Below are positions 1-12,300 of a DNA stretch of 64,000 nt, piece after piece; within the stretch, counting starts at the first letter, position 1, and every line of letters begins with the position of its first letter. The stretch spans positions 810,923 through 874,922 of the forward strand of contig NW_002060965.1 of NCBI RefSeq assembly GCF_000150275.1, in the 5' to 3' direction. The stretch comes from Trichoplax adhaerens. Lineage: Eukaryota; Placozoa; Uniplacotomia; Trichoplacea; Trichoplacidae. A model generated the notes under the pieces. It had not been told where the DNA came from, searched no databases, and was given only the letters and a program-made list of their open reading frames with translations. The position numbers and the translations under genes were made by a program.

Positions 1-64
1 TAGAAGCTGCATACTTAATTATTTTAAGAATGTACTGCAGCCGTATATTTATTTCTTGACTAAC

Positions 65-3000
65 TTGGCAGTAATTAAGCATCTTTGAGCGGTGCCAAAA
101 GGTGCATTTTCTACATAGTCTGTCAATCCACTGAAAGTAAAAAATGAAAAATATATTTGTTTTAATTTCAGTTAAAGTTTCACATATGTGCAATAATTTT
201 CGGTTAATGAATGTTGTGTATCATTGTAAACCTTACTTTGGTAATAGCGACAGTTGTTGCATTACTACATCGGCTAAGTCATTATCATTCGTTTCAATAG
301 CCCTAGAAAATATAAATTTCATCGTATCTAAATAAAACTTTAATAGTATGTAATTACTGTGTTTCTTAACTCACTCAATTGGAGATTTAAATCCGTAAGT
401 TTTATTCCAAGGCTGATGTTGAAGTAGTTGTTTAATTAAAAAGGAAACTTTCGGCGCTATGAGGTACGCATTGAATGATGTATCTAATAAAATTTAGCAG
501 ATATAAATGAAACATGATCGAATCGGAATAGACATGAATTACTGTAATCTAATTAGATATTTTACAGGGTAAGATTTCATTTGATGGTATCGGAGAAGTG
601 GCCGTATTTAATGTAGCATCTAGAATTCTTAAACATCCGTCTTCATACAGAGCGACAACTTTGTCTGATGCAGCCCAATCAACATCAATAATCTGCAGTC
701 CACCTTTACTAATCTTTAAACTGTGCAGACATTCTCTCTAAAATTATTACAAAATAGCTAGATGTAATTGTTGATAATATACTAACAGATGTAAAATAAG
801 AGTAAAATTCTAATGATTTTTCGTACACGTAATGCATCCCATATATCTACACCATCGTTAAATAAGAGAACCACTTTAAGATTGCCCTTTCCGGGAGATA
901 TTCGTAGTCGACGAATGCTGCCACGATGTGATTGGACTACCCTATAATATTTCAATTAAGTTGTTTATAGCCATATGTTTACTATCAATAATTTATAATT
1001 TACGTATTATTAGCTAATAGTAGAAAAACCTTGACAATCTTGCTTTAAGATCCCAAACAATTAAGGAGCCATCAGTATCTCCCATAATTATCAAATCGTT
1101 CTTCCATACCATATCGTTAACTGTACTAACTCCTCCCTATTAGATAATGTACATCAGAAATACAGTATAAATACGATATTACTTCATACCAATATGTTGA
1201 GGAAGCGGTAGTGTTACATAAACCGATAACGTTACGTACACCACCGGGGATTTTCGATCCGTCTTTAATTGTATTTCCATTAATCATAAAATGATACAAG
1301 ACACCCTCTCCACTAATGTAAACGAAATGCTCTACTGTCGATCCTTGCTATAATAAAAGTATTTTTAGAAAAGGTAACGAATTAAATGAAGTCGCTAAAT
1401 TAATCACTATAATTGAAATCTTATTATCGTACTTGATTAGATGTGTTAGTCTCAATTGTAATAGAACTTTCTGAATCTATTGATGACGAGGTATCGGAAC
1501 TTTGAGGCTTTTTTTTATTGCTAGATGAGTGCCATACCTTAACATTTACAAATAAAATAATTTAGACATAGAAGTTTATATGCAACATTTAATAATGTTC
1601 ATTTCTGGCTTACTAGTGACGTAGGATAAGGAAAATTTTTGGGCATATCTCTAATTAGACTTCCATTTTGTAAGTCCCAAATTTCAAGCGGGCGATCTTT
1701 AAAAGAAACGATGAAGTATTGCCTGCAAGTATGATGCTATTAACTAGTGCATTGTAAACGCATTAATCAATTTTATTATAATTGCACTTTATGTTTCGCA
1801 ACGAATAATACCTCAAATGAGATACTCTAACTGATTCTAGAGACGATGAGTCATTAGCATAGTTTCGAATTTTATTAATATAACCTTAGAATAACGTAAA
1901 AAATTCGAAACATTAATATCTAATAATGGTTGTACAATCTTAAAAATGTAGTATATTTAAAAGTTATAGCTAACGGAATCGATTTTTAGTGAATAACACA
2001 TCTACAATACTAACCATTTCTTAAGTCGAGAATAACTATTTCGTTTCTGTAAGTATTTGAATTCAAGGAAGTGTTACTATGACCATAAAGCAGTAGTCTA
2101 CACTCACCAATCCACTCAATTCCCCTAGGGTCATACAACATAATTAACGTTATGCTACATCAAATTGACGTTTAAATTGTAACTATCCCTACATAAAATT
2201 AACTTTGCTAAAATAAATATCATACTTTATAGACACGGTTAAAACAGAGAATTCTTTAGTAAGGAATCCATTAGATAAGTCAAAAATATGTACATAGCCT
2301 GAATTGTTACCTGAATGAGGTTAAGATGGATTTTAAAAAATACAATTTTCCCGTGCTAGCAGGCTACACGTTAGTAACCAAATAGAAAAATACTAGTCTT
2401 ACCAACAGCTAATAGCGGCTTATAATATGATAGGTTTTTCGTTGTTAGCGGAGGGCACATTCGAAGACAGGTGGGTTTAACAGAATTTCCGCAATAAAGA
2501 GCAGTCATAATCATTTTTACATCGATAACATATTGCTGGATTTTTTCTATATCGTCAGAGGCATAATGCTGATGGAATAGTAGATCAAAGAGAGTTGTCA
2601 TATTTTCTCATATAGCCAATTAATTCTAGTATAAAATGATAACTTACACGAATGGGAAAATGGGGTGCAATCATGTCCGATAAGCAACACCACAGGGTAT
2701 CTTTGATGTTGACCATTTCATTAGTTACTCCTAAACGGAAAACAAATCTGTTAGCAACTTCTAATAAAAACTAATTCCAATTACAATGCAGGATTATACA
2801 AGTCTAACCATTAATTTTTGGCAACGCTAGGTTGTACATTGATTTGTCGTTGGCGAATATCGCACTCTCAACAATGGAAGCGTCAAATAGATTCGATTTA
2901 GTGGATGTTTCAGAGGTTATCATTAGCCTCCATTTCAGCAGGCGTCCATCGCTTAAGAGTAATATGACATCATTTTCAGTGATGGGAGAACAGCCGAATC

Positions 3001-6000
3001 CAACTACTCGACAGCTTTTAGTAATGCGAATAGAATCCGTCTGATAGTGTGAATCGTATATGATATCTTCTGGGCTAGCCCATGAATTTACACTTTCATC
3101 TGGGTTTGCGCTAACATTATCGGCAAGACCAGAATTGCTATAATCAGCACTTAAGCGAGGAGATAATGAAACTGAATCTAAAAAGTGAAATTTCGAATCT
3201 TGAGAGTTGCAACTAATCCATGATGAAACTCGACGTATCCTTGTAGATATACTTCCGTTTTCATGGAGGCAAAATAAGACATTCCTCTGACGGCATGAAT
3301 ATATCTACATAATTAGAGATTTTAGTCACTAACTGGAATAAAATTAAACTAATACAAATGAAATAAATTTCATAAAATATCAGTTCAATGAGTTTGCATA
3401 CCTGCATAAAAGGGGAAAGATTTCTTTCTAGATTTATTTGTCCAATTACCAGTTTCATTTCGAGATCAAATACTAATATCAAACGGGCAAATACGATGAA
3501 AACATGATGACGGCAAGCAGAAGTAAATTGCATTTGTATACAATCCAATAGTGACGGTTCATCTTGCCTAATGAATAATCAAGAGAGGCAATATGTATTT
3601 ACGAAAAAAAGTTATATCCGAACTTTAATACCAGTTTGAAGAGTACATACTTCGATGTGGGGTCAGGAAGAGAAGGACGCTTTGTATTATCAGATCTGTT
3701 GGAATTTTTGTTTTTGCCAGAAACATTCGATACCTTCATTAAGAATCTTCGAGACTTGGTAGTTGTAGTTGTTTCTGAGGTATTAACATTATCCGGTAGA
3801 GGATCTTCTATAGTATAAACGGTATCATTTGTTTGAATTCCAAATGCTATTAAAGGATTAACTTGACCAGGAGAATGTGTTGTGTTAAAGTCAGTAATGT
3901 GGATGAAATGATCCGGTGCTAGAACTATTGAATACATGAATAGTCAAAATTAAAAATTGCATCATGTTTATAGTACATCATAAGAGTCACGAAGTTTAAA
4001 TTGAGCATTGTACAGATATTACGTCTTGCCATATCAAAGAGTAAAATTGAATGTAAGTAATTAATTCAACTATATCCCAATCAGTTAAGCAAGTTGTTAT
4101 ACAAATTTTGAAAGGTATAAACTATTACCTAATACGTTGGATAGATTAAACGGATCGAAAGCAAAGTATTTTAGTGTTTCATGAAATGTTTTTTGCCATA
4201 GCGACGTGCCAGTGTTCCCATTCCACAAAATAATAGTTGACGGTAAATGCAAAACAGCTAACAGATCACGTGAAGCTTGCTGAGAAGGAAACCATTCCAA
4301 ATGACCAACGGCGGATGTCCCCGGTTTAAAAAAACGTGCAATTACGCTACCGTCATGCACATTCCACACAATAACATTTCCAGCTTGATCTGCTGACGCT
4401 AAACGCAAGGTATACGGTGATCCAAGACTATGATGATAATTTTCTAATGACCATTTAACCTATGAAATATCCATTATAAAATTAGGTATTACAGGAGATG
4501 AAGTAGAATCATAGTTAGTGTATTATAACAAATTGTGTTGCATGTAGAATTAAAACAATCAATAGGAATATTGATAGATACTGTGGCTTAATTTAATAAT
4601 AGTTTATGTTGATATCTAATGATGGCACTATAATGTTAATGATCCTATAAACAGAAATGGGAAGCGATGGCTAGTGATAAGATTACAAGCTAAGATTTCT
4701 TATTTTTGTAGTATCGAATAGAGTATCTATTTCAAGATTTGTAACTTTTCAAAAAAAGTGTTGATCGCCTCTATCGCTACGACTAACTAAATACAAGTAC
4801 AAGTTGCATCATACACAGGCCAACAATTTTACCTTGACTACACAAGCCGGATGTCCTACAAGTGTTTGAAGAGCCTGCAGGATTAGAGAGAAGAATACTT
4901 AGAATTGCGCAATATAGTATACTTACATCGCAGTTTATGTATTGATATTGTCATCCAATCATCAAAGAATTGACTTTTATATGCTACATGATGGAATGCG
5001 GTGTAGGTACAGAAAGAAAATATTACTTAAATACTGGGTATAGTAGTGTCTTGAAGGGTGATGTTAGTAAATATGTAATAATACGCTGAGTATGAATAAC
5101 CAACATGTCTATTTTCGCATCTATAAAATATCTACGATCCATGTATAATCGGATAGTAATAATTGCCTCATTAGTATAAATGTTATCATTCAATTGCTTG
5201 ACACATATATCTTGTCATTGTACACAAAATTATTGGGTTTATTTCTTCCTTCCAATTCATCATGATTTTGAATAGTAAGTCATTTCATTCATAACAAGAT
5301 GATTCGATATGTATCGTACCATATGTTGGAGATATTCTGCTCGTCAAATTACGCTAAGAGATTTCTTCATTACCTCTATGATGTAGTTCAATCACTAAAG
5401 TATAAATTGATACAAAGTCTATTTTGCGTCTAAATTACGGGTACACTACATCTAGACATGTACATATATAAGTCTATATTGCAACTCAAATTGAGACTAG
5501 CAGTTTGTGAGAGTTTCCTTTCAATTGATCAAGAGTTCAAACGAACATCTACTTTATGGTATCAAGGTTAGGCTATAAAAATATAATCAAGCAAGATTAA
5601 AGTGATCCGCTGCAACTTACCCTAAATGAGACAATATCGATGACAATTACGTTCTTATCACATCCGTAGGCGAAGAGAGACTGCCATCCCCTGTCAATTC
5701 ATTAAAAATTGATGAGATTGTAGAAAACTAGAAGCAGATTTATTTATTTACGCTAACTCGTGACTGTCATTCCTTATCCATTATTTAAAGACGTGAATGT
5801 CTACTGGGTAGAACATTTTGCATTGGTATGACTTGTCAATTGAGCCCTACTGGAAAAGATGATTCTGTCATATCATGATCGACCCTCAAATGAACCCTAA
5901 TAATTACTGTAAGTCATTGAGTCGCTTGGATCTATTTTTCATACCCTATCCGTGATTAAAATGATGATGAAACAGTCAGTCATTTATCATTGATGTGTGT

Positions 6001-6438
6001 CTATTATAACTATAGAAATGGGAGAGAATTTTACTATCAAAGCGTCCGCTCTTACGATAGCTGGCGTACAGTATGATATGTTACAGCCCTGATGGCGACT
6101 TTGAAAAATAACAACATCTGATATGTCCAAGTTTACTTTGGTATTTTTCATCTTGGACAGATGAGCTTTTAATGACTACTGCGGCAACTCTAGACTATTG
6201 AACGATATGATTATCCTAGCATGAATAGCTCGATTGACAAGACAATCATGACGAAGAATTGAATACTAATAGCATGGACAGTGAAAGAGAGAGAGAGAGT
6301 GGATTGCATAAGCATTTACCAATCGCAAGCTCCACGATTGCCTTCATTGATAGCACCGGGTAGAGTTCTTGGAGGCACTTTGATGACTGTATTCCAAGTT
6401 TCATTGGCCACAGGAGTAGCTTTACCTTTATCGGACAT
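65..6438 (-). CDS. WDR11: WDR11-like WD-repeat protein, 3' end beyond window (21 exons seen)
   Basis: Family role: WD-repeat scaffold with two beta-propellers, linked to trans-Golgi/endosome trafficking and Hedgehog signalling. Exons in transcription order: 6438-6320, 5690-5621, 4874-4833, 4459-4129, 3924-3651, 3567-3402, 3286-2809, 2730-2648, 2568-2403, 2310-2226, 2124-2015, 1884-1812, 1722-1614, 1537-1433, 1347-1183, 1136-1030, 941-827, 737-566, 483-375, 302-237, 130-65. Phases agree across all junctions, giving about 1003 residues. Diagnostic matches to animal WDR11 are RTLPGAINEGNRGACDWGWQ near the N-terminus, LRLASADQAGNVIVWNV, the hallmark RMCPPLTTKN, and LEIWDL. The start is ATG 6438, with no better upstream start in frame. 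The exon starting at 2568 could instead use an acceptor near 2600 with an alternative donor. The family is about 1200 residues long, so roughly 200 C-terminal residues lie outside. WD repeats place the identity beyond reasonable doubt; individual short exons are less certain. Confidence 0.93.
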
Positions 6439-7474
6439 TGCACTGGATTGATACCAATCTATGCTATATCAACTAATTTTAATGGAATTTCCTGTAGAAA
6501 GATTTCTTGAGCGAAATGAGCTTTCAATTGGCTTCTTCAATGCTTTCAAAAGTTCAAAACAAGCTTGGCTTTGGCATCCAAGACGTGCTGTTCTCTTGAG
6601 CGCTTTAGCGGAGGAATACAGTGTCGTGTCGTACAGTACGACTTTCTACTTTACAGTACAGTATGACGATCTGGTACAGACGACCGATATCAGTACAGTA
6701 CGGTAGTCCGCCGTATTGTATCGTAAAATACAGTACAGTACGAACTGTCTTGCTACAGTGTACAGTACTGTAGAGTACGGTATACTGTACAGTACAGTAG
6801 TACGTACAGTACTGTACTGTACAGTACATCTCTTAGGTAAAGTACTGTACGGTACTGTACTGTACTGTACTGTACTGTACTGTACAGTACTTGATATCAA
6901 GGACTAGTTTGCCGTATCGTATCGTACAAGTTCTGTACCGTACTGTACAGTACGAACTGTCTTGCGTCTACAGTACTGTGTACTGTACAAGACGAGTCAA
7001 ACTACTGTACTGTACTGTACAGTACTGTGACAATACAGGGATCTACCATAGTACAGTACAGTACTGTACAGTACGCGTAGCGTAACTGCGTAAGTACAGT
7101 ACATTGTACTGCACTTAGCCTACTGTACACTGTATCGGAATTTCAAACGAACGGAGGGAGACTTGAAAATTTTGAAAAGTTGCTCCAGTTTGCTGCGTAT
7201 CCCAAGTACGAATATTGACTGCCAATGATTCCACTCGCCTACTCTTGATGCTTTTCGTCTGAAAGCCTGCCACAGAACTATCCTCAGCCAAAGCCACAAC
7301 AATCTCATCCCAGAGGAGCAACTAAGTATTACTGTAAAGCATCGCCTTTCTATCTGGTGTTGATTCAATTTGTACACTACAGTCAGATAGACGTGGAATA
7401 GTGAAGCACCAAAGTCGAGCAACGAAAGGCAAATATTTTTCAACCAATGGTTGATAGCAACAGTAAGCGACAAG
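6439..7474. promoter_or_regulatory. Shared 5' region of WDR11 (-) and SPC24 (+)
   Basis: This 1.04-kb interval separates two divergently transcribed start codons, so it should contain both promoters. Its middle (about 6608-7130) is a dense (GTACT)n/(AGTAC)n pentamer cluster. The flanks are unique sequence with no recognisable TATA box. Several small open frames on both strands are products of the pentamer repeat or chance and show no protein family. Promoter function is inferred from gene orientation only. Confidence 0.5.
6608..7130. repeat. Pentanucleotide (GTACT)n / (AGTAC)n cluster with inverted arms
   Basis: The segment is built from the 5-bp unit GTACT and its reverse complement AGTAC, in runs that switch strand repeatedly. 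Each switch creates a palindrome such as GTACAGTACTGTAC. The longest clean run is at about 6841-6890. Short unique stretches interrupt the runs. The sequence could fold into cruciforms in DNA or hairpins if transcribed. It lies between the divergent WDR11 and SPC24 genes. Confidence 0.85.
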
Positions 7475-8044
7475 ATGGAGGAAAAATTAACCCAAGCCAT
7501 AGAATCAATCAGTCTTAGTGAAGCAGACAGCGAAACAAAAGTATTAATAGATATAAGTAATCAAGTCATTAGCCTAAAAATGCAATATGAGAAAGAAATG
7601 ATTTCCATTCGGAAGCAAATTGAAACGTTGAAGGCTAAAGCAGCTCAAGAGAAACAACAAGCAGAAAATCAAGCGGAGAATGATCACTTTTATTCGAAAG
7701 CTATTGAAAATTTACAAAAGAAATATCAGGAATTAGAACAATCATCACGGTCGGCTAACTTGAGAAATGATAATGACGCCACCAAGTTAAATCAACTCAT
7801 TCAGCAAAAGGAATCGACAAGCAAAGATCGTAAAACTGTTGAAACTCAAGTCATGGAAAAAACCAAATGTAAGCAATTCTTCGATCTGTACACAAACATC
7901 TCTGGAATTGAATGGAATTACCATTGTTCCGCAGATCAAATCAAAGGTGTTATAATGTACGAAAATGACTGCAAACCCTTCGCTTTAAATGTATCTGAAA
8001 ATACTGACTTTGAAATGACCAATAAACTATGGCAATTGTTATGA
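7475..8044 (+). CDS. SPC24: Kinetochore protein Spc24-like, single exon
   Basis: Family role: Spc24 pairs with Spc25 in the Ndc80 complex and anchors it to the inner kinetochore through a small globular head. This frame encodes 189 residues, against about 200 for animal Spc24. Residues about 25-130 are charged and heptad-like (coiled coil); a compact C-terminal domain follows from about 131. The stretch LYTNISGIEWNYHC (about 139-151) followed by IKGVI and a terminal LWQLL matches the family pattern of an LYxxVSxIEWDY segment, IKGI and a final YLWxL. The start is ATG 7475; the frame is open upstream to about 7451 but without another ATG. It is intronless, unlike its neighbours, and divergent from WDR11. 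The Spc24 head is short and variable, so the call rests on a modest motif match plus the overall architecture. Confidence 0.75.
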   Translation: MEEKLTQAIESISLSEADSETKVLIDISNQVISLKMQYEKEMISIRKQIETLKAKAAQEKQQAENQAENDHFYSKAIENLQKKYQELEQSSRSANLRNDNDATKLNQLIQQKESTSKDRKTVETQVMEKTKCKQFFDLYTNISGIEWNYHCSADQIKGVIMYENDCKPFALNVSENTDFEMTNKLWQLL

Positions 8045-8080
8045 AGAAGGATCATTCTACGTATCATGACGCTATTTTGT

Positions 8081-8086
8081 AATAAA
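8081..8086 (+). terminator. Polyadenylation signal of SPC24
   Basis: A canonical AATAAA lies 36 bp after the SPC24 stop codon, the right place for 3' end formation. Confidence 0.6.
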
Positions 8087-9332
8087 GACTTGAACATCGA
8101 AATACTGTACGCACAAACTTATCATGACTGTCTATCATAGACTATCATAGTCAGTTCATAGCGTAGATAGCACTGTATAAATGATGATACAGCGAGCGGC
8201 TCATTCTTTTCTATCTATGATAATCTTATGACAGACATGTCGATATATGTAGTGTTCTCGTTCCAGTTTTAATTTAGAAGTCAATGTTTATCTTATAAAA
8301 ATGCAAGTAGAAGTACTGTAGAATTTTTGCCCTCAAGCAGCCATTTACCAGAGCGACCAACTTGCTTACGCGTATTTCTAAAGTGGTCAGCTATTTGCCC
8401 ACTTGATAGCCTTTTACTATGTTTCCAATACTACAGTATATGTCCTTTTTGTACGTAAATATCGGACAAAATTTTGCATTGATAAAACTTAATGTATTAA
8501 TAGTACCACGCTACTGTTATTTTTACATTTCAATCCTGCCTCATGTTTGCTAATATTCTATATATCGAATAAAAAAACAATTTTATTCCAGATTATCATG
8601 AATCCCTTATTCTGTCATAATGCAGTATACCTTATATTTACGGTACACATCATGCATCATACAGCATCAATGAATTATACATTTGTTAGAAGATACAGAA
8701 TAAGGGTGTAAAACTTTACTGTCCAGTATTTATTACTCAATCTCAGTATTGTAACGTTAACTGGATGACTGAATCTAGCTATTGGTAAACATCGACATAG
8801 AAATAAATTGTAGGAAAAAATAGAGTGCAATCATTAAATTATAAATGCATCAAACTACGACTAAAATATTGTTCTATTTAACATTTTCAATAAAATAATA
8901 AAGTACCGTTAATACATAACTCGTAGCAGTTGAATGTATACAAATAAATCATGATACCGTGTATTGCATAATTAAATCAAATTATCTATTGTATAAGAAT
9001 TTCAAAAGCGTATTATATTATACGGCAAAATTGAACGTTGTAGACATTCCAATGGAAATGTCATGGCGCGATATGTATATCGAAGCAATCGATAATACCA
9101 TTAATGCGAACACTAACTACACCAAATTGAACTAAATTTAATCTGTTAGACAGCAATTCTACATGCGAGCACAACGCGTGTTTTAGTGATAGTGCATTAA
9201 TTTTACTACTACAAGTAGCAGTTTCTAACATGTTATCTAATCTTATTCATTCCCGTAAGAGCAATCTTTGCAGATTACTTATCGGGGATAGCTTTGAATA
9301 AAAATTGAATTCCTACAGCATAGATACAATCT
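8087..9332. other. Convergent gap SPC24 / PLPBP, nothing recognised
   Basis: About 1.2 kb of AT-rich sequence lies between the 3' ends of two convergent genes. Near 8130-8160 there is a short repeat of TATCATAG. No open frame of a recognisable family, RNA gene or tandem array was seen. Confidence 0.6.
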
Positions 9333-12300
9333 TTACGGACGACTTCCAAAAATAGCACTTCCTACTCTTACGCTGGTACTACCCATTTCAATCTACAATT
9401 TTCGTAGTAAATATCAAGTTATAGCCAATCAGAAATAATGGGATATTTCCCAACTGTACATATCATGCTTTGCTATTTATGCATAGGTATAAAGTTAGAA
9501 TTGTCTAGCATATGTAACCACATACCGCGTGTTCAAAGTCTTGCGACATCCCCATGCTTAGCTCCAAAGCATCAATGGGGATACCCATTTTATCAGATAC
9601 AGTCTTCCGACACTCGCTTAATAACTATAAGATTATTAAATTGAAACTATGAATTAGCATGAGGCAACTACTACTGTACCCAAAAATTAATTTGAAATAT
9701 TAAAGAAGTTTAAGATAGATTGCACCTATACTATTATGTAAACCAAGACTCGTATATAACGGAAAAATAACAGCTATGATCATTTTAATTAGATACGCAC
9801 TCTGAAGTCCGGGTTGCTATCCGCATCATGACGGCCTAATTGTCCAATAGTCATAAGGCCAACAAAATTTAACTTTTTACATCGTTTCAATACATGATCA
9901 ACGATTGTTACACAATCATCTGGCGGACATCCACTTTTATCTAGCAAGAGAGAAAACACTAAAGTAAGAATCGTTCATTTTCTAAATTAAGTTCATATTA
10001 AACATTCAAATTAACATTAATGCAATTCTAAATAAAAATAAAACTGATGGCTTCCACATTAAGCTCTATGACGTACTTTTAGCGCAAGTACAGTATTGTA
10101 AAATGTAACCTTTCGAGAATAAATTTTAAGACTCATTTTCTAATAATGCTAATATAACTTTCAATCAAAACACTAACCAAAAATAACAACTTCTAAAGTA
10201 GCCCAGCATAATATCATTTATAAACATTTTTAGTGCACACACATATCTTTTCTATGAGCGTAAGCGAATAATTTATAATAAACGTTTACGTATGTTAAGC
10301 CTCAAAAGAATTATGAATACAAGATGTTACTATCGCTACTATACGAATTTGAAGCGTAATTTAATTATGCATGCTATCTCACTATCACTAAACCGATAAA
10401 AGAATAATAACTAACATTGACAGTTGCAGTAACAAGAGCAAATAGTATAATGCCACTGATAGCCAGTGTATGATCAGACGCATACGCGTATACAAGCCTT
10501 CGACATGGTCAAGCTGCAAAATCAGTGCTCAGGTTAATAGCTCAATAATTACAAATCTATAACATAGATAACTTGAAGCAGTTAATTAATGCCATCAATG
10601 CAGTATAGCACAGCATACAGTTTAGGTTATTATATACAAGTTGAACTTTATTATTATACTATCGACGTGATGACTACATATATTGAAATGATCATCAAGA
10701 TGTTGTACAGTATGCGTGCATAGACTTTCGTTAAAAAACTGATTTACATCGTATTGCCATTCTTTAGATGATTCATTGCTAATAATAGCGGTGGCTAAAG
10801 TTCGGTTAAATTTCAAATTTTTTTAATTAAAAGTAATGCAAGTTCGGTAAAATTGCCAGTAACGTACGCACTAAACGTGTTTGTTTTGGCGTCCCTATAC
10901 TTCTCGTTCATTCTGTACGAAATATGTTTAGGAGCCAATTGCAATAGAATATGGTACATTTACTTTTAGCCATTATCAACATAGAATAGCCGCTGTACGA
11001 ATAGATAGTATCTTAAATAGCCAAATTATTTATGATACAATCTGATTTTAAGCGCATTGCAAACTAGTGATATAAACTACTTGAACTTGTCTCTGTCGCA
11101 CGTTTCTTCGCGTACAATCATGTTAAAATTACTAGTAATCTACTGTACTAGAAATATTTGACATCAATGTACTACAGCATATAAGCCTGTTATACCACTT
11201 AAAACATAAAACTGCTTTGACTTACTTTCTTCTTGGCTAGTATTTACTTGCACCATGATGTTAAGTTGTTCCAACTTTCCAGCACTTTCCCAAGCCTTAT
11301 TTAAACAATCTGCCAATTTCTTTGAATCAACTGTTTCTACCGTATCCAGATTCGGAATAGCTATTGGTATCAGACCACAACAAACAACTATTAACAAATC
11401 GTAGTCCATTTTTTTAGCAATCGTAAGAATGTAAACGTACCGGCAAGCTTTTTACATTTGTTACTTTGTAAATGGCCGATAAAATGCCACTTGATTTGTC
11501 CTTTGGTTGCTTTCAAAAGCTATATGATTGAATAAAATGGATCATCATTAATACTGCAACAATTTTTTCCAACACGGATGAGAGGTGCCATATATGGCCA
11601 AATAAGCTTGTTACATGAATCCAAAAGAAGAGACTACTTTATAAATACAAGAGTTCAAAAGAGATAAATGGATGAATTTCTAAATTCATTATTACTGATA
11701 AACTCTGTAGTAGCTGGAGTCATAAGATTGTTCAGCATATCACGACTGGTGGTACAAATGCTTATTCTATCGTTCTGAAAACTATGATAAACTACCATAC
11801 TGTATATACGTACAATGATAAAAGGTGTAACGATTGTTTTATGGGAATGATTAATGATGCAGCAACTGTTATCAATTTGAGAGTTAAAGTATTCAATGGA
11901 TCTGCTATGTTGTCATCGGAAATAGGAAAAGAATATTAAAGTTTTCTTCGTACAGTAAAGGCTGTATTTATTGAAAATCCAACATAATTTGGGAATCACG
12001 ACAAGTTGATAATCTATACTGCTGTAAGTTTATCCTAGCTTACCTCTTCGTCGTTCGCTTTACGCTCTAACTCTTGAACCTACGAGCAGTATAGTATTAG
12101 AGATAAAAAAAATGTTGTACGATTAGGATAACGAATATTCTAAATGCAATCCATAGTAAAATAACTTCTATATCAGTATATATAGAGAGATACGTAAAAT
12201 TGTCTTTTGTTATCGAAGCTACCATTAATCTCCAATTCCTATCGCCAAGTTTACAATTTTTAAACGATAAGGAGCAGTCAAGTACAATTATCACAAGGTT

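Noticed and set aside
2571-2601. ATG-led extension of a WDR11 exon (MTTLFDLLF)
   Set aside because: The strong GTAAGT donor of the previous exon leaves phase 0, which fits the acceptor CATCAG at about 2569; the extension would need a weaker donor.
6461-7085. Several overlapping open frames in the WDR11/SPC24 interval
   Set aside because: Protein sequences are mostly SVLY/STVQY-type readings of the pentamer repeat, present on both strands.
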